Positions 1 through 10,200 of a DNA stretch of 13,855 nt are shown piece after piece. A program made the translations under genes and the position numbers. The stretch is from Pilatotrama ljubarskyi (Eukaryota > Basidiomycota > Agaricomycetes > Polyporales > Polyporaceae), in NCBI GenBank assembly GCA_022385805.1, contig MU277827.1, forward strand, positions 3,544-17,398, written 5' to 3'. Position 1 is the first letter of the stretch; every line of letters starts with the position of its first letter. The notes beneath the pieces were generated by a model. That model searched no databases. It was not told the DNA's origin and saw only the letters and a program-made list of their open reading frames with translations.

Positions 1-2411
1 GGGTTGCGAAGGAAGAGAATTTTGGCACGTTTAAGGCAGGATAGAGCAACCATGTGTGAAGAGCAGAAAGAATAGAGGATGAGGATGAAGATTCTGAGGT
101 GCAATATGTACAGTGACTGAATGGTAGTGGATTAAGTTGAGGGTCATGGCTGAGTGCTGTGCTTCGCTGGCAGGCGCTAAAATAAGCGCCCGTATTTCTC
201 GCGCTCCATTAAGAGCTACACCCTCAATAATCAGTAGCAAATCAATAACACCCAGTATACAATCTAGATATCATATACACATGTGTGACTAGCCTGGGCT
301 TGTATACAATCCTGTGAAAGTAGGGGGGTGGGGCACGACTTTTGGCCGTCACTGTATATACTGGATCGGCCATGTCCAAGGTTCGCGTCCACGCTTCGCG
401 TGTTTTGGGGTGCGCGGTGCCTGTCATGTTGGCGAGGAGTCCTGCAGGTCGACCAATGGCAAGGTGCATCAACGTCTGAGATGAGCCAAGTCGACACCCG
501 TCCTACCCACGAACGGTACGACCCCGCGTCCGAGTCAGCGCTACCAAAACAAGGTACAAGGTTCGGTCGCGTGAGTGCCAAAGCGCTAAGGCTTCCGGTC
601 CTTGGCCGTCCTCAGCGCGCACAGAAAGCACACAACGTTCATGGAGCGGGTGTTATCGCTTTTGGCATGAATATACACGGTTTCCGATGCCTTGCGTTAC
701 TGGAGCTGGGAGCGTCCTAATACTAGTAGCGTGTTAGCCGCCGACTTTCAGCCTGAGCATGGCAACCCGTAACGGACCTCACGGACATCGATAGAGGCAG
801 GCTGCCCAGCTGCGACACGGCTTCCATGCCAGCCTCACGACGCCGACGATATCTCGACCGTCTGCTGTTCTGGCCGATGGGTATGTTATCTAGATGAGCT
901 ACTAGAGGTGGGCGAACGCACGGACTTTGGGCAGCCGGCCCACAGCGGTGACCGCATGTCACAGATCTCGAGACGTTCATACATGGGTCAGAGTCCGACG
1001 GCGCCCTGCTCCATATGGTCGTGTACCCTCGCTCGGGCGCATTCCGAAGTAACCGCCTTCATGTCAGGGTCAGCCAACATCGACTCGGACCCGGCTCGCT
1101 AGCGCTCTCCATTTTGCACCGTAATGCGGCGCATCGTGTCGAAGTGTCGGATGCTCGTTGGCAATTGCACTACCGTCTGCGGGTATGAACAATGCAGGCA
1201 GGCCTTAACGTGCTGCTGCAGACGTCTGTCAGATCCTGCCGAAGGGTTATCGAGTCGGACAGACGATGCGAGCTGCTCATTGCGAGTGATTGCCTGCTCT
1301 GTGTCTCTCGTGCTGCAACAGCTGTAGCGTGTCTCCCGTGCGCCAGGTGGCGACGCACGGCCGCATCTGCGGTAAGGGATGAGTGGTTCTGGACAACGCA
1401 CGGTGTGCATCATCACCGACCAAGCGGCGAGCGGCGGGGACCAGGGGAGGCACAGTGAATTTTCTATGTCGAGCTAGGGCGTATTTCCGTAAGCGTACAC
1501 CCTGTATCGCGAAGCTGGGCTTCGTGGGGCGGCCTGCGGTGAGAGGCCCTGTAGTCTTATTGGCAAGAGTGGGCGCGTGGCCAACATCTGGTAACGGCGC
1601 TGCATGAAAGATAATGAAATGGCTGGAGGAGGACAGAGATTCTGCACCTTACGAATGAGAAACGCCACCGGCGGCAGGATCATGATGGCAGGTCTGCGAT
1701 CTGGCACCCGTGCGATACGCTAAATAGTACGAAACGCGAGCCAGTCGTACTTGTCGGTTCGCAAACACGTGAAGCGTACTGCTGCTCGCGTGCAGCGAGC
1801 GGCAGCGTAATCGTAACGTTTTTCCATAGACGAGTGAGAGCAGGCCCGCACGCTGGTTGAGAACGTAGCGACACGGTGTGAAGCGGCGAGCCAGTACTAC
1901 TAGTACTGCGTACAAGGCTGTTCGCCGTTTGGTGGACGAGCTGAATCGGCGCTTCGTGGAAGCAAAACCCCGATCAAAGTCAGCTTGCTGGAGCAGTGCT
2001 AAGTTGGAGCTCCGACCTAACCGCCTCGTCCTTCTGGCAGTCCCGACCGGCCGTGTCTGTACGAATGTTGTCGACGTGCGGCAGGTCGAGGAGAGTGAGT
2101 GGTGTCGAAGATAGATCGGAGGAGGAGAGCGCGACCTGTCTCCTGCTCGCAGCTCTGCGCTCTCGCCGCCGTATGTTACGATATCTCGGTCCTCCCGACA
2201 GCCGCACTATCGCATACATATGCTCGACTGCTCTATCCTCTGCGTTCGTCAGATTGCGCATCGCACCGTCAGCCACGCAAGCCCCGACTAGAAGAGATGC
2301 TCGGTCCAGCATTCTCTCAACTCTCTTGCATGCGTTCTCAGCCGAGAACCGAGTCTATGTCTCTTCCGCAATGCATCAGACGGTTGCGTACTCGAACTCG
2401 GTCGGTGCGGT
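1..2411. other. No supported gene
   Basis: Open frames occur on both strands, but none shows a recognisable domain, a consistent codon pattern or a chain of compatible splice sites. The GC content makes long chance frames likely here. Small structures seen are a 6-bp stem (GGCGCT at 173-178 with AGCGCC at 185-190, six-base loop) and the inverted repeat at 1892-1908 listed separately. Several frames are open together around 2100-2400, and that stretch may be the upstream part of the broken coding region that follows. A gene with very short exons could be missed by eye. Confidence 0.4.
1892..1908. repeat. Perfect 8-bp inverted repeat with 1-nt spacer
   Basis: CAGTACTA (1892-1899), a single C, then TAGTACTG (1901-1908) form a perfect inverted repeat. 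A related palindrome, GTAGTACTAC, is the last ten bases of the window (13846-13855). No target duplication or transposase-like frame was seen around it, so calling it a mobile-element end would be speculation. Confidence 0.6.
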
Positions 2412-2985
2412 TCGCGCCCCCCGAGCTTCCTACTCGCTCCGGCCCCTTGCCCTCTCAGGACGCAGTACCCCAAGGTCGGTCCCGCTCCGTCCACGCTATC
2501 TCGTCCTTCTGCAGCCACACTCCTGCCTTCTAGTTCTGTTGGAGCACACACTCAAATTGCGACGATACCCAGGTACGTATGGCGGGCATGCAGTTTACCG
2601 CATTCCGCATACTCACAGTGCATAGCTACAGTGCCTCTGAGAGAACCACGGCCCAACGGCCTGAAGCCCTACTGCTATGCATGTCTAACAAGGTCTGGAT
2701 CTGAGCGCTGTGACTTCCTTGTCCATGTACGACGACCGAGACAATCCATGTGCACGGCTAGAGCGGGAATTCGCTCGCGCGACGGCCGCGTCCCTCGACT
2801 CGCCTCCAGCTGCGCATGCGACCGCGAACTGAGCCTTCTCGGTTTGGGGTGCCGAGCGGGCAGTGGCGACTCCTGCGCCGTCGCCCGGGTGTCGGCAACC
2901 CGGCAAGAATCGCGCGGGCTCGCTCCTGTACGTTGTCCGTTTGTCGTACGGAACGCCTCGACGTTCGCGACTGCTTGACATGTAG
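2412..2985 (+). pseudogene. Unrecognised, probably frame-broken coding remnant
   Basis: From 2412 one frame gives a Pro/Ser/Ala-rich stretch ending at a good donor (GTACGT at 2573). The paired acceptor is at 2630-2631 (59-nt intron), and the next exon runs in phase through CMSNK at 2678-2692. There the frame fails: a frame one base over, starting GLDLSAVTSLSMYDD at 2692, stays open to TAG at 2983 apart from one TGA at 2830. That second frame includes a charged, helix-like part (ARLEREFARATAASLD) and uses G/C at most third codon positions. One missing G in the AAGGT at 2690-2694 would join the two. No family is recognised. It could be a decayed gene, a gene with sequence errors, or chance open frames in GC-rich DNA. 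Confidence 0.27.
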
Positions 2986-3037
2986 GATGCTCTTCGAGCG
3001 CCCGAACGATCACGGGTCGAGGGCGAAACGTGCTGTT

Positions 3038-4140
3038 CTAGTCTGCCACGGGTCCAGCGGCGGACACTTTTGAATCGACGGTGTTTCGATACTCTACATC
3101 TGGTCCGGGGAGCTCTATCCTACACCCATCCTTGCCCAGCAGCACCAACTCGTCGCGCATGCTCGGCACGACCAAAGCCGTATACTGAGCGCACGCCCCC
3201 GGTGAGTTGGACAGCAATCGGGAGAAGCGATCGTAAGGTCTGGTTCCCTGGGACTCCTTTGTCTCCTTTGCGAAACAACGCTCCACAGCATTGGGTAGAG
3301 GCGACATGGGAGGTGCTGATCCGTAGCGGCTCGAGCGCCGCCGGTGCGCTGAGCTTCGCGAGGAGTCGGTGGAGGAATGACTTCCTGTCAGTATGCCCAT
3401 GCGCAGACGTGCCTCGGGCTCCTCGGAGTGCGCGGATATCTGGGTGGCCTTGATGGCTGGACGCTCGTGTATTGAACCGGGCAGCGCGAGGAGGAGCATC
3501 GAGAAAGCACCTACCACGAGAGATACGAAGACGGGCTCGGATGGGCGCATTGACGCAGGAGCGCGAGCCGTGTGGCGGGCGCTCCGCGACTTGCAACGGT
3601 ATGCCAGCCGCAGTGAGTATGCCGTCCGCGGATGGGCACATTCACCGTACGCTCCTCCAGCGGCTCGCACGCTATCGCCGAGGATAACGCTGACCCGCAT
3701 ATGCCAGTTCCACATGCGAATCCGACGTCGAGGGCCCGCACACCCTGCCAGCGCACCCATCTACCAGTCGACCTGCGAAGTGACAGGCTTCAGATTCAAA
3801 GCGCAGTCGATACGCAGGCAGGCGGTGTCTAGAATCTGTAGTCGCGGACAGACACGGAGCCCTCATCGGTCGGGATCCTCTTCAACCGCTTCCGTAGGCT
3901 CACCGTACTCTGATATCGCACGACCGCGTCCGTGGTGTTCCTCGGCGCATCGAAACCATCAAGGCTGACGTTCACTAGGAAGTGCTCCTATGTCGGGGAT
4001 GTCGCATTTGCGGCGTCGGCGTGTATTCCGTCCTACATAGGCGGGCCTTGCTCGCACATCGCCGTCATCGCACTCAACCCAGGCGGTGAAAAGGAACGGT
4101 CCCGCAGTCAGCTGGTCAGTCTCGTACCGCTCCCCCGCTG
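3038..4140 (-). CDS. Candidate single-pass membrane protein, gene model incomplete
   Basis: The last exon is a frame ending at the stop at 3038-3040. It has one hydrophobic segment of 22 residues (PVFVSLVVGAFSMLLLALPGSI, 3470-3535), then a Ser/Arg-rich tail (GSHSSTDSSRSSAHRRRSS) and a charged C-terminus. Upstream, an exon at 3904-3987 lies between a CATAG acceptor (3988-3992) and a GTGAGC donor (3903) whose 68-nt intron ends CTACAG at 3836. It encodes NVSLDGFDAPRNTTDAVVRY with two N-glycosylation sequons. A preceding piece ends CEQGPPM before a 49-nt GTAGGA..CATAG intron (3988-4036). Pro-Pro-Met-Ser followed by a V-x-L-D-G strand resembles, from memory, ectodomains of unnamed agaricomycete single-pass membrane proteins. 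That is inference. The join at 3987 needs one more T to stay in frame, and the exons between 3836 and about 3600 are unresolved. Start codon and signal peptide were not found. Confidence 0.32.
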
Positions 4141-4596
4141 ACCTTCTGTCGCCTCCAGAACCTCCACGAAGTCATGCTGCAATCGCTCGCTCGGTCCGCT
4201 GGCGCCAGCCCTGTGCCTCCTCCCGACGGAACGTGAGTGCGGAGATCGTCTCGACTCAACCAGGACGGGTTGCTCGACCTCGATGCTCACGTCTCCTTCG
4301 ACGATAGCATGGGCTCGCTGCTCATCGCAGTCATTGTATGCGCTATGTGAATAATACAATCGTCTGCTCCTACTCGCGTGTTGGACGCTGATGTTGGCAC
4401 GATGACGCAGGTTCTACGGGGGTGAGCCTCGTACCACTTATTCAAGCCCGGAGCCGGGCCTCGTCGGACACCGTGCCGCTAACGCCATCACTCGACCTGC
4501 CCTGGCGGTCGTAGTCTCCATTTCCCAGATGTACTACTACTACACCCGATACCCGCGCGACCCTCCTCACCTGAAGGCTTTGGTCAGTCTCGTACC
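4113..4596 (+). repeat. Shared 5' ends of three predicted introns
   Basis: TGGTCAGTCTCGTACC occurs identically at 4113-4128 and 4581-4596. CTCGTACC also occurs at 4428-4435. In all three places it begins at position +7 of a predicted intron: GTCAGT at 4115, GTGAGC at 4422 and GTCAGT at 4583. The first of these would be a 44-nt intron ending CCTCCAG at 4158, upstream of the assigned start of the membrane-protein gene. The introns differ beyond the shared start. Confidence 0.5.
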
Positions 4597-6593
4597 ATCG
4601 CACCGCGCCGCGTCCGCGGGCGCGGTACGACCACGCTTACACCTCCACCAGGTCGCGGCTGTATGGTGCACGGATACCGTACACCAGGCGAGTCGATTCC
4701 TTCTGCTGACCGCGAACTCACGCAGACTGATGAGTGCGGGGACCGGTCATAGATCCTCATCTCGCATACCAGTGCGTTGCGGGCACTCGTTCATTCCAGC
4801 GGACTTCTGTTGGGCTGACCGACGTCCTGCGTAGTTTACTGGTATCTGGTGGCCCAGTATGACGATCCCACGAGTCTCGGGCTGCTCTCCAGGTACGCTC
4901 CGCAACGTCGTCAGAAGTCTTCCCGCGTCGCTGACGAATGTCGCTCTTGTAATTGCTCAGCACGATCATCCCGGAGGTCTTCTTCCAGGTGAGGACGCCC
5001 GGCGTGGCTGTAGAGATGCGACGCTGACCTAGGTGCGCGTGCTACCTGCACTAGGCCTTCACGGGCTTGTTCGTACAGAGGTTCGTGTCGGACCGAGCTG
5101 TCTCGGGGCGAGTCGGGATTCTCGAGCACGATTGCTGAACTTTGGCCAGCTTCTTCGCCGCTCGCATCTGGAGGCGTGCGTGCATTTTCACGATGATCGC
5201 TCGTAGACGGTGAGCGTCCGTTGACCTTCACGCACTGTCAGTAAGCGGGCGCAAGCTGTACCTCGTCGTCCCAGTGGTGTGTATCTCCTTTCCATTCCTG
5301 TTTGCTCGGTCCTCAAGAGATTCTTCGCATAGGTCGCCCTGATCACCGCTGAGTTCTGTCCGTCATCGGCTACTTTATACAAATTGTGTTCGCTTACCCG
5401 TGCGTGCCATATGGTCGGCTCATAGCCGCTGCAATGGGTGAGTGTCCGACTCCTCAGTCCTTCAGCGAATTCAGCACGCTGATGGTTCGGCCACGTACTG
5501 CTGCGATAGTGTATGCTATCAAGGGGTGAGTCCCAATCCCTCTCCACTCGTAGCCGTCGCCGGCGGCCGGCTCAGATTGCCGCGAACTTGAAGCTTGTCC
5601 TTCAAGACTTTCCTCGACCTCGGTAAAGTCAAGGTATGTACGGCGCTGCCCGCGCGACGAGTCTCCTCGCGAGTTTGTCGCCGGGCTGACGCAAAGTGCG
5701 GGCATGCAGGCATTGTCGATCAGCATCAACGCGTTTGCCGCCGCGGGGGACGTCGTCATTGCGGCCATCCTCTGTACCATCCTGCAGTTTTCGAAGACAG
5801 GATTCGAGACGTGAGCGCCGCCTGATAGAATCGCGGAGAAGCGCTGACCCTGTGCCTGCGTGACTGACAGGTCGGATTTGCTGATCAACCGACTGGTACG
5901 TTCGTGTATCCCTCGTCCGCCCGCAGGAACTGCCTGATCGTGCTCGTGAAGCAGATCGTCTTCTCTGTCAACACCGGGTTACTGACCAGGTACGGTGTCT
6001 CTTTCGAGAGCAACGCTCGCAGCGAGTAGGACCATGGCTGACCGTCGGCATACAGCATCTGCGCGTGCATGTCGCTCATCGCGATCCTCGCGCTGCCCGA
6101 CACCTTCGTCTACATCTGCTTCTATTTCCTCATCGGCCGGCGTACGTCACTCGACCTTTCCGCCCTCTTGGCGCCGTATCCTCATACTCATCCGCTTGGC
6201 GACGCTATTGCAAGTGTACTCGAACTCGCTGATGGCGACGCTCAACGCGCGCAAGGCGCTCCGGAACCACTCTGGGACTCGGATCCATGACACGTCGCTC
6301 TCGCTGCGCGATCTCCGGCCCCGCAGTGCTACGGACGCCGTGAACAGGACTGCCAGTGCGTTCCCGGCGCGCGTGGTCCGTCTTTTCTCTCATGCGAGCG
6401 CGGCGGTCTTTCTGATCAGCGAGCCTTGTAGAAACGCGAGGGCGCGGGCACGGGCGGTGTTGCCCAGTCCCAGCATATCGCCATCCGTATAGACACGACC
6501 GAGGAGTCACGCAGGGACGGGGATATGGATGTGAGTACTACGATCGCTGGGCCTGCAGATTCCGTGATTCATATCCACGGACGATTCCTCTAG
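4174..6593 (+). CDS. DUF6534-type seven-helix membrane protein, possibly frame-broken
   Basis: Reconstructed exons: 4174-4212, 4264-4346, 4411-4421, 4515-4582, 4652-4691, 4835-4892, 4961-4988, 5055-5080, 5150-5175, 5242-5276, 5333-5399, 5594-5633, 5710-5810, 5871-5895, 5955-5989, 6056-6141, 6215-6339, 6474-6593; about 337 residues, near the family's usual length. Hallmarks in order: SLLIAVIVCAMFYG (helix 1), MYYYYTRYPRDPPHLKAL then VAAVWCTDTVHQA (helix 2), YWYLVAQYDDP, TGLFVQSFFAARIWRLSGRK (helix 3), LYLVVPV and ALITAEF (helix 4), ALSISINAFAAAGDVVIAA (helix 5), DLLINRLIVFSVNTGLLTS (helix 6), LPDTFVYICFYF then LYSNSLMATLNAR (helix 7), and a hydrophilic tail. The family is of unknown function and multiplied in mushroom-forming fungi. 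Most junctions keep phase. Problems lie after HQA (4688-4745) and after AEF (5354-5361). The start and the last intron (6340-6473, acceptor possibly 6467) are tentative. Confidence 0.72.
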
Positions 6594-7239
6594 TCCGCGT
6601 CCGCAAAGTATGACTCGGTCGCGGACAAGCAATCCGCCGAAGTGTGAAGACCGTGACGTTTGAGACGGGCAGTCCCGCGACGGTTTCGATAGTCGCCTAG
6701 CCGTCTATACCATGCCTGTCGCTGCGGCGCCGCCAAGGGCTTTTCAGGCTGTTAGGAAGTTCGCAGTTATGTACCTCGTTGGAAGAGTCCGTGTACGCAG
6801 TCGAGAATTGAACTTCGGACCGATGGTCATCATAGAGTGAGTATTCCATGCTAGCGTTTCATGTAACAGACGGGCGGTCGCCGGAGATCCTCGTGCCATC
6901 CACCCTAGTACCGCCTGCTCACCGACTCTCGGGGCAGGAGCAAACCTCCCGCGGGCATGCGCAAACCGGCCGAACGCGGTGTAGTGGGACCGGGGATGTA
7001 TATACCTGATCTATGTAGACACTGGATGACCGGAGACAGACATGATGAGTTAGACGTGCAGCGGCAGAGCAGGGCGACAGCGGACATGTGAGATTTATGG
7101 GGGTCGGCTCATGGAGTATGATCGATGGGCGAGTGCGATGATATAATGGCGTACGGTATGGTGAAGTGCTTGCGCGACGAAGACGCACAGGGGTAAAAAC
7201 GGCTGAGAACAAACATGGGCACCTCCAGAGGGCCCTCGC
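6594..7239. other. Intergenic region between convergent genes
   Basis: This stretch lies between the stop of the (+) membrane-protein gene and the stop of the (-) SH3-TBC gene, so it should carry both 3' untranslated regions. No domain or exon chain was recognised. On the minus strand ATAAAT occurs at 7093-7098, about 145 nt past the SH3-TBC stop, and could be a degenerate polyadenylation signal. No clear signal was found for the plus-strand gene. Confidence 0.4.
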
Positions 7240-10200
7240 TCAGCTTTTCGGGAGCGAGATCGTGGGCGTACTTGCGAGCGGCGATGCGCGCGGCTGTGTG
7301 CGTCGCTTGATTTGCGCCTCGAGCTTGCTCCGCTGCTTTCGAACATCGTCATCCTTGAGCTTGACGGAGAACGCAAGCTCGAGGAACGCTTCGGGGTTTA
7401 GGGGGAGCGCGGTAGGCGGGGGATGGCAGAGCGCGTCGAGGACGGACTCGGGCGACGTGGATTGGAGAATGACGCGGCGGCAGCCTGAGAAAATGGCTAG
7501 CCCGGCTCTGAAGAGGAACGTCACCCCTGTCCAAGCGTTAGCGCAGCCCAAGGAACATCGAAAATCGCTCTTACCTTCGAACAAGAACACATCCCACACG
7601 CGAAGGAGGTATTCAGGAGGAAGAGTGTCCGCGAAGACAGCCATAAACCTGAGGGGCCTTTTTTTCAGCGACTCGCGGAGAGAAATGAGAAGCGAGAAAC
7701 GTACCAGGGCCGACAAACAGTCGCAGGAGCAATCCCCATGTCGCCGAAGACTTTCTTTGCCAGCACCGCGTCGTTTGTCTCGAGCGCCTTGGCAAAGAGC
7801 GAAGCGTCGACTTCTAGCTGAACCGTGTTCGAGAAGTACGGCCGCAGGTGGCTGTCCATGAGAGAGATGAACGTCCAGAACGCATCTTCCTCGGGCGACT
7901 GGAGTAACAGCTGTCCTGCAATAAGTGCGAGGCCTACACGGATGTCAGCACCATAGGTAGATGGCCCATCAAGAAACTCGCCTTTGCTGTACTGCACGTC
8001 AGGCACCATGGTAAGATAGGCGTGCAGTAGCTTCGCGAGCGAGCCGTCTTGCAGTTGCGGGTGGTCCGAGAAGCACTGTCGAATGTCGCGCTCGATTTCC
8101 GGGAACGCGGGCACCTTCTCGCGCTGCGCGAGCCGCTGATAGAGCCCGTCCATTCGCTTTCCCTTGCTGTCCGTGAGCGTGGCCCACACCTGATAGCGCA
8201 CCGATGCCGGGACGCCCTCGAGCAGGAGCTTGCGGATCTTCTTGCTTTTGCGCGCCTGCGAGGCCGGAATGGACCCCATGGCGGAGACCCAGCGGAGCTC
8301 GCGCTGCCGGTGCGCCTCCATCTCGCTATTGCTCTCCTTCGGTGGTTTGAGCTCGCTTGGTGAGAGGTCGCCTTGGCGTCGGTGGTGGCTCGAGCCAGAC
8401 GCGGTCGACATCGCGGGACTGTCGGCTCGCAGGAAGCCGTCGGCACGGATGGGGCTAGGCATCGGGAGGGACTCGACGCTCCCGGCAAAGGGCGACGCCG
8501 GTATGCTCGGCCGCACGAGCTCAAAGTCCATGTCTTGAACCTGTACGGTCTCCTGGTCGATTGTGTACTCGCTCACGCTTGTGTTCATGGTGTTCACGCT
8601 GAGCGTCGGGCTGCGAGGGTCTTGGCTCGAGGAATCCTTGCTGGTGACGAGGCGGAGAGGAGGCATTTGAGGACGGCTGCGCTTTGTTATCTTCAGACCG
8701 AGCACCGACGATGTCTCTGAAGGGCTGTCAGCGGGAGACGCGATGACAGGAGGGGTGGAATCCGAGCGCTGCGTATCAACAGATGGACGGGACAAGGAGG
8801 CGGTCCCGGATTTGGGCGACGACACACTCTCCGACGCCCTCGAGCTTGTCGAGAAGATCGCGGATCTACTTGGACGGATGACCGGAGACGCCTTCGGGAA
8901 GGTCGTCGGCGAACGAGGGGACGACGGCGGGCTCGAGCTGAGCGTGAAGCTCTCCTGCAGCGCCGAGAGCGGTGACTGTGTTTGCGGGGCGGGCGAGCCG
9001 CGGCCGATGCCATTAGCGTTCAGGGAGACGGCTGCGGCGGCCTGGTCGAGCGAAAGCGCGCGAGAAGCTTGTGGGTGCGGGCCTGGGCCTGGGCCGGGAG
9101 CGAACGCGTCCGCTGGGGGAGGAGACGAGGTGGGGAGCGGGTTCGTGGACGCGCGAGGCGGAGGGGAAGGTACGGACGGCGGAGCTGCGATCACATTTTG
9201 CGACAGCGAGAGCGGCGAGGGCGCGTGGACGCCGCGCACGACCGAGGACGAGTGCGAGACGGTCGCGCGTTGGGGTGCGGGCACGTTCGCCGCCACCGTC
9301 GTGGTCGCCATCGCGGACTTGGACCGCTTGGTCGAGATCTGCAGCGGCTTAACGGCTGCGAGCGGCGCTGCCCCTTCTTCCCGGCTGGATAGCGATCAGT
9401 ACCTGTATCTTGTCAAGCAAATAGTCAACAAGCATTGACGAACCTGACGTCTGCCAACGCTTGCATGCGGTCCTCCGTGCTCCCACTCGTGAATCCAGAG
9501 AACGAGCGCGAACGCGGACGCGCCGTATTCACCGCAGGCGTGAAGTTCGCCCTCGGGATTGGCTGACTCGGGCCAGCGACAGGCGGGACGGCCTGCTGCA
9601 ACGGCGGCGATGTCGCATTCCTCCTCCCCGCCGGATCCGCACTCCGCCTCCCGGATGGGTCTACGCTCATCTGTGAGGCTGGAGATCCCGTCCGGCTCGG
9701 CGCCGCCGACCAAGGCATTGGCGGCTTCGCTCGATTGGCCGGCACGTTGTTCTGAGGCTCGAGGCTGAAGGAGATGGGCACGGGCCCTATTGACGCAGAG
9801 AGGTCGTAGTCGAAGCGGCCGTAGATCGTCGGCGGGGCAGGACGGCCTTCGCGCCGAGCCGCGAGCGCGAGCTGGAGGACATGGTGGATCGAACCTGGAG
9901 GCGGGCCGGTGGGCATGGGTGCCGGAGCGGGCGCGGGCTGGCGGCCGTACATGGGTCCGGCGGAGGTGCCGCTGGGCTTGGGGGCGCCTGGGTGCGGGAG
10001 GAAGAGGCTCTGGCGGCCCTCTGGCCCCATGATAGGACGGTTCGGGTCGATTGGCCGGGCCTGCGGGTGTGTAGCCGGACTCGTCGATGGGCCTGGCTGT
10101 GGTGGAGGGCTTTGCGTTAGAGAGGGCGCGTGCGGGGCGGAGGTGGACGTGGACGTGGAGGGCACAGGCGGCGCAGTCACGCTGTACGGCGGAGGGGGCG

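Noticed and set aside
3470..3553. N-terminus of a STE3-like pheromone receptor (M-x-P..PVF, then a hydrophobic segment ending in LPG)
   Set aside because: No second helix or other receptor hallmark follows in any minus-strand frame downstream.
7934..7981. Treating the 16 extra residues as part of the TBC domain
   Set aside because: Removing them gives the continuous family sequence, and the segment has a branch point and an AG acceptor. Retention is kept only as a possible variant.
9385..9443. Two separate genes, one for the SH3 part and one for the TBC part
   Set aside because: A 59-nt GTTCGT..CCAG intron joins the two long frames in phase with open sequence on both sides, and the seven exons sum to a whole number of codons.
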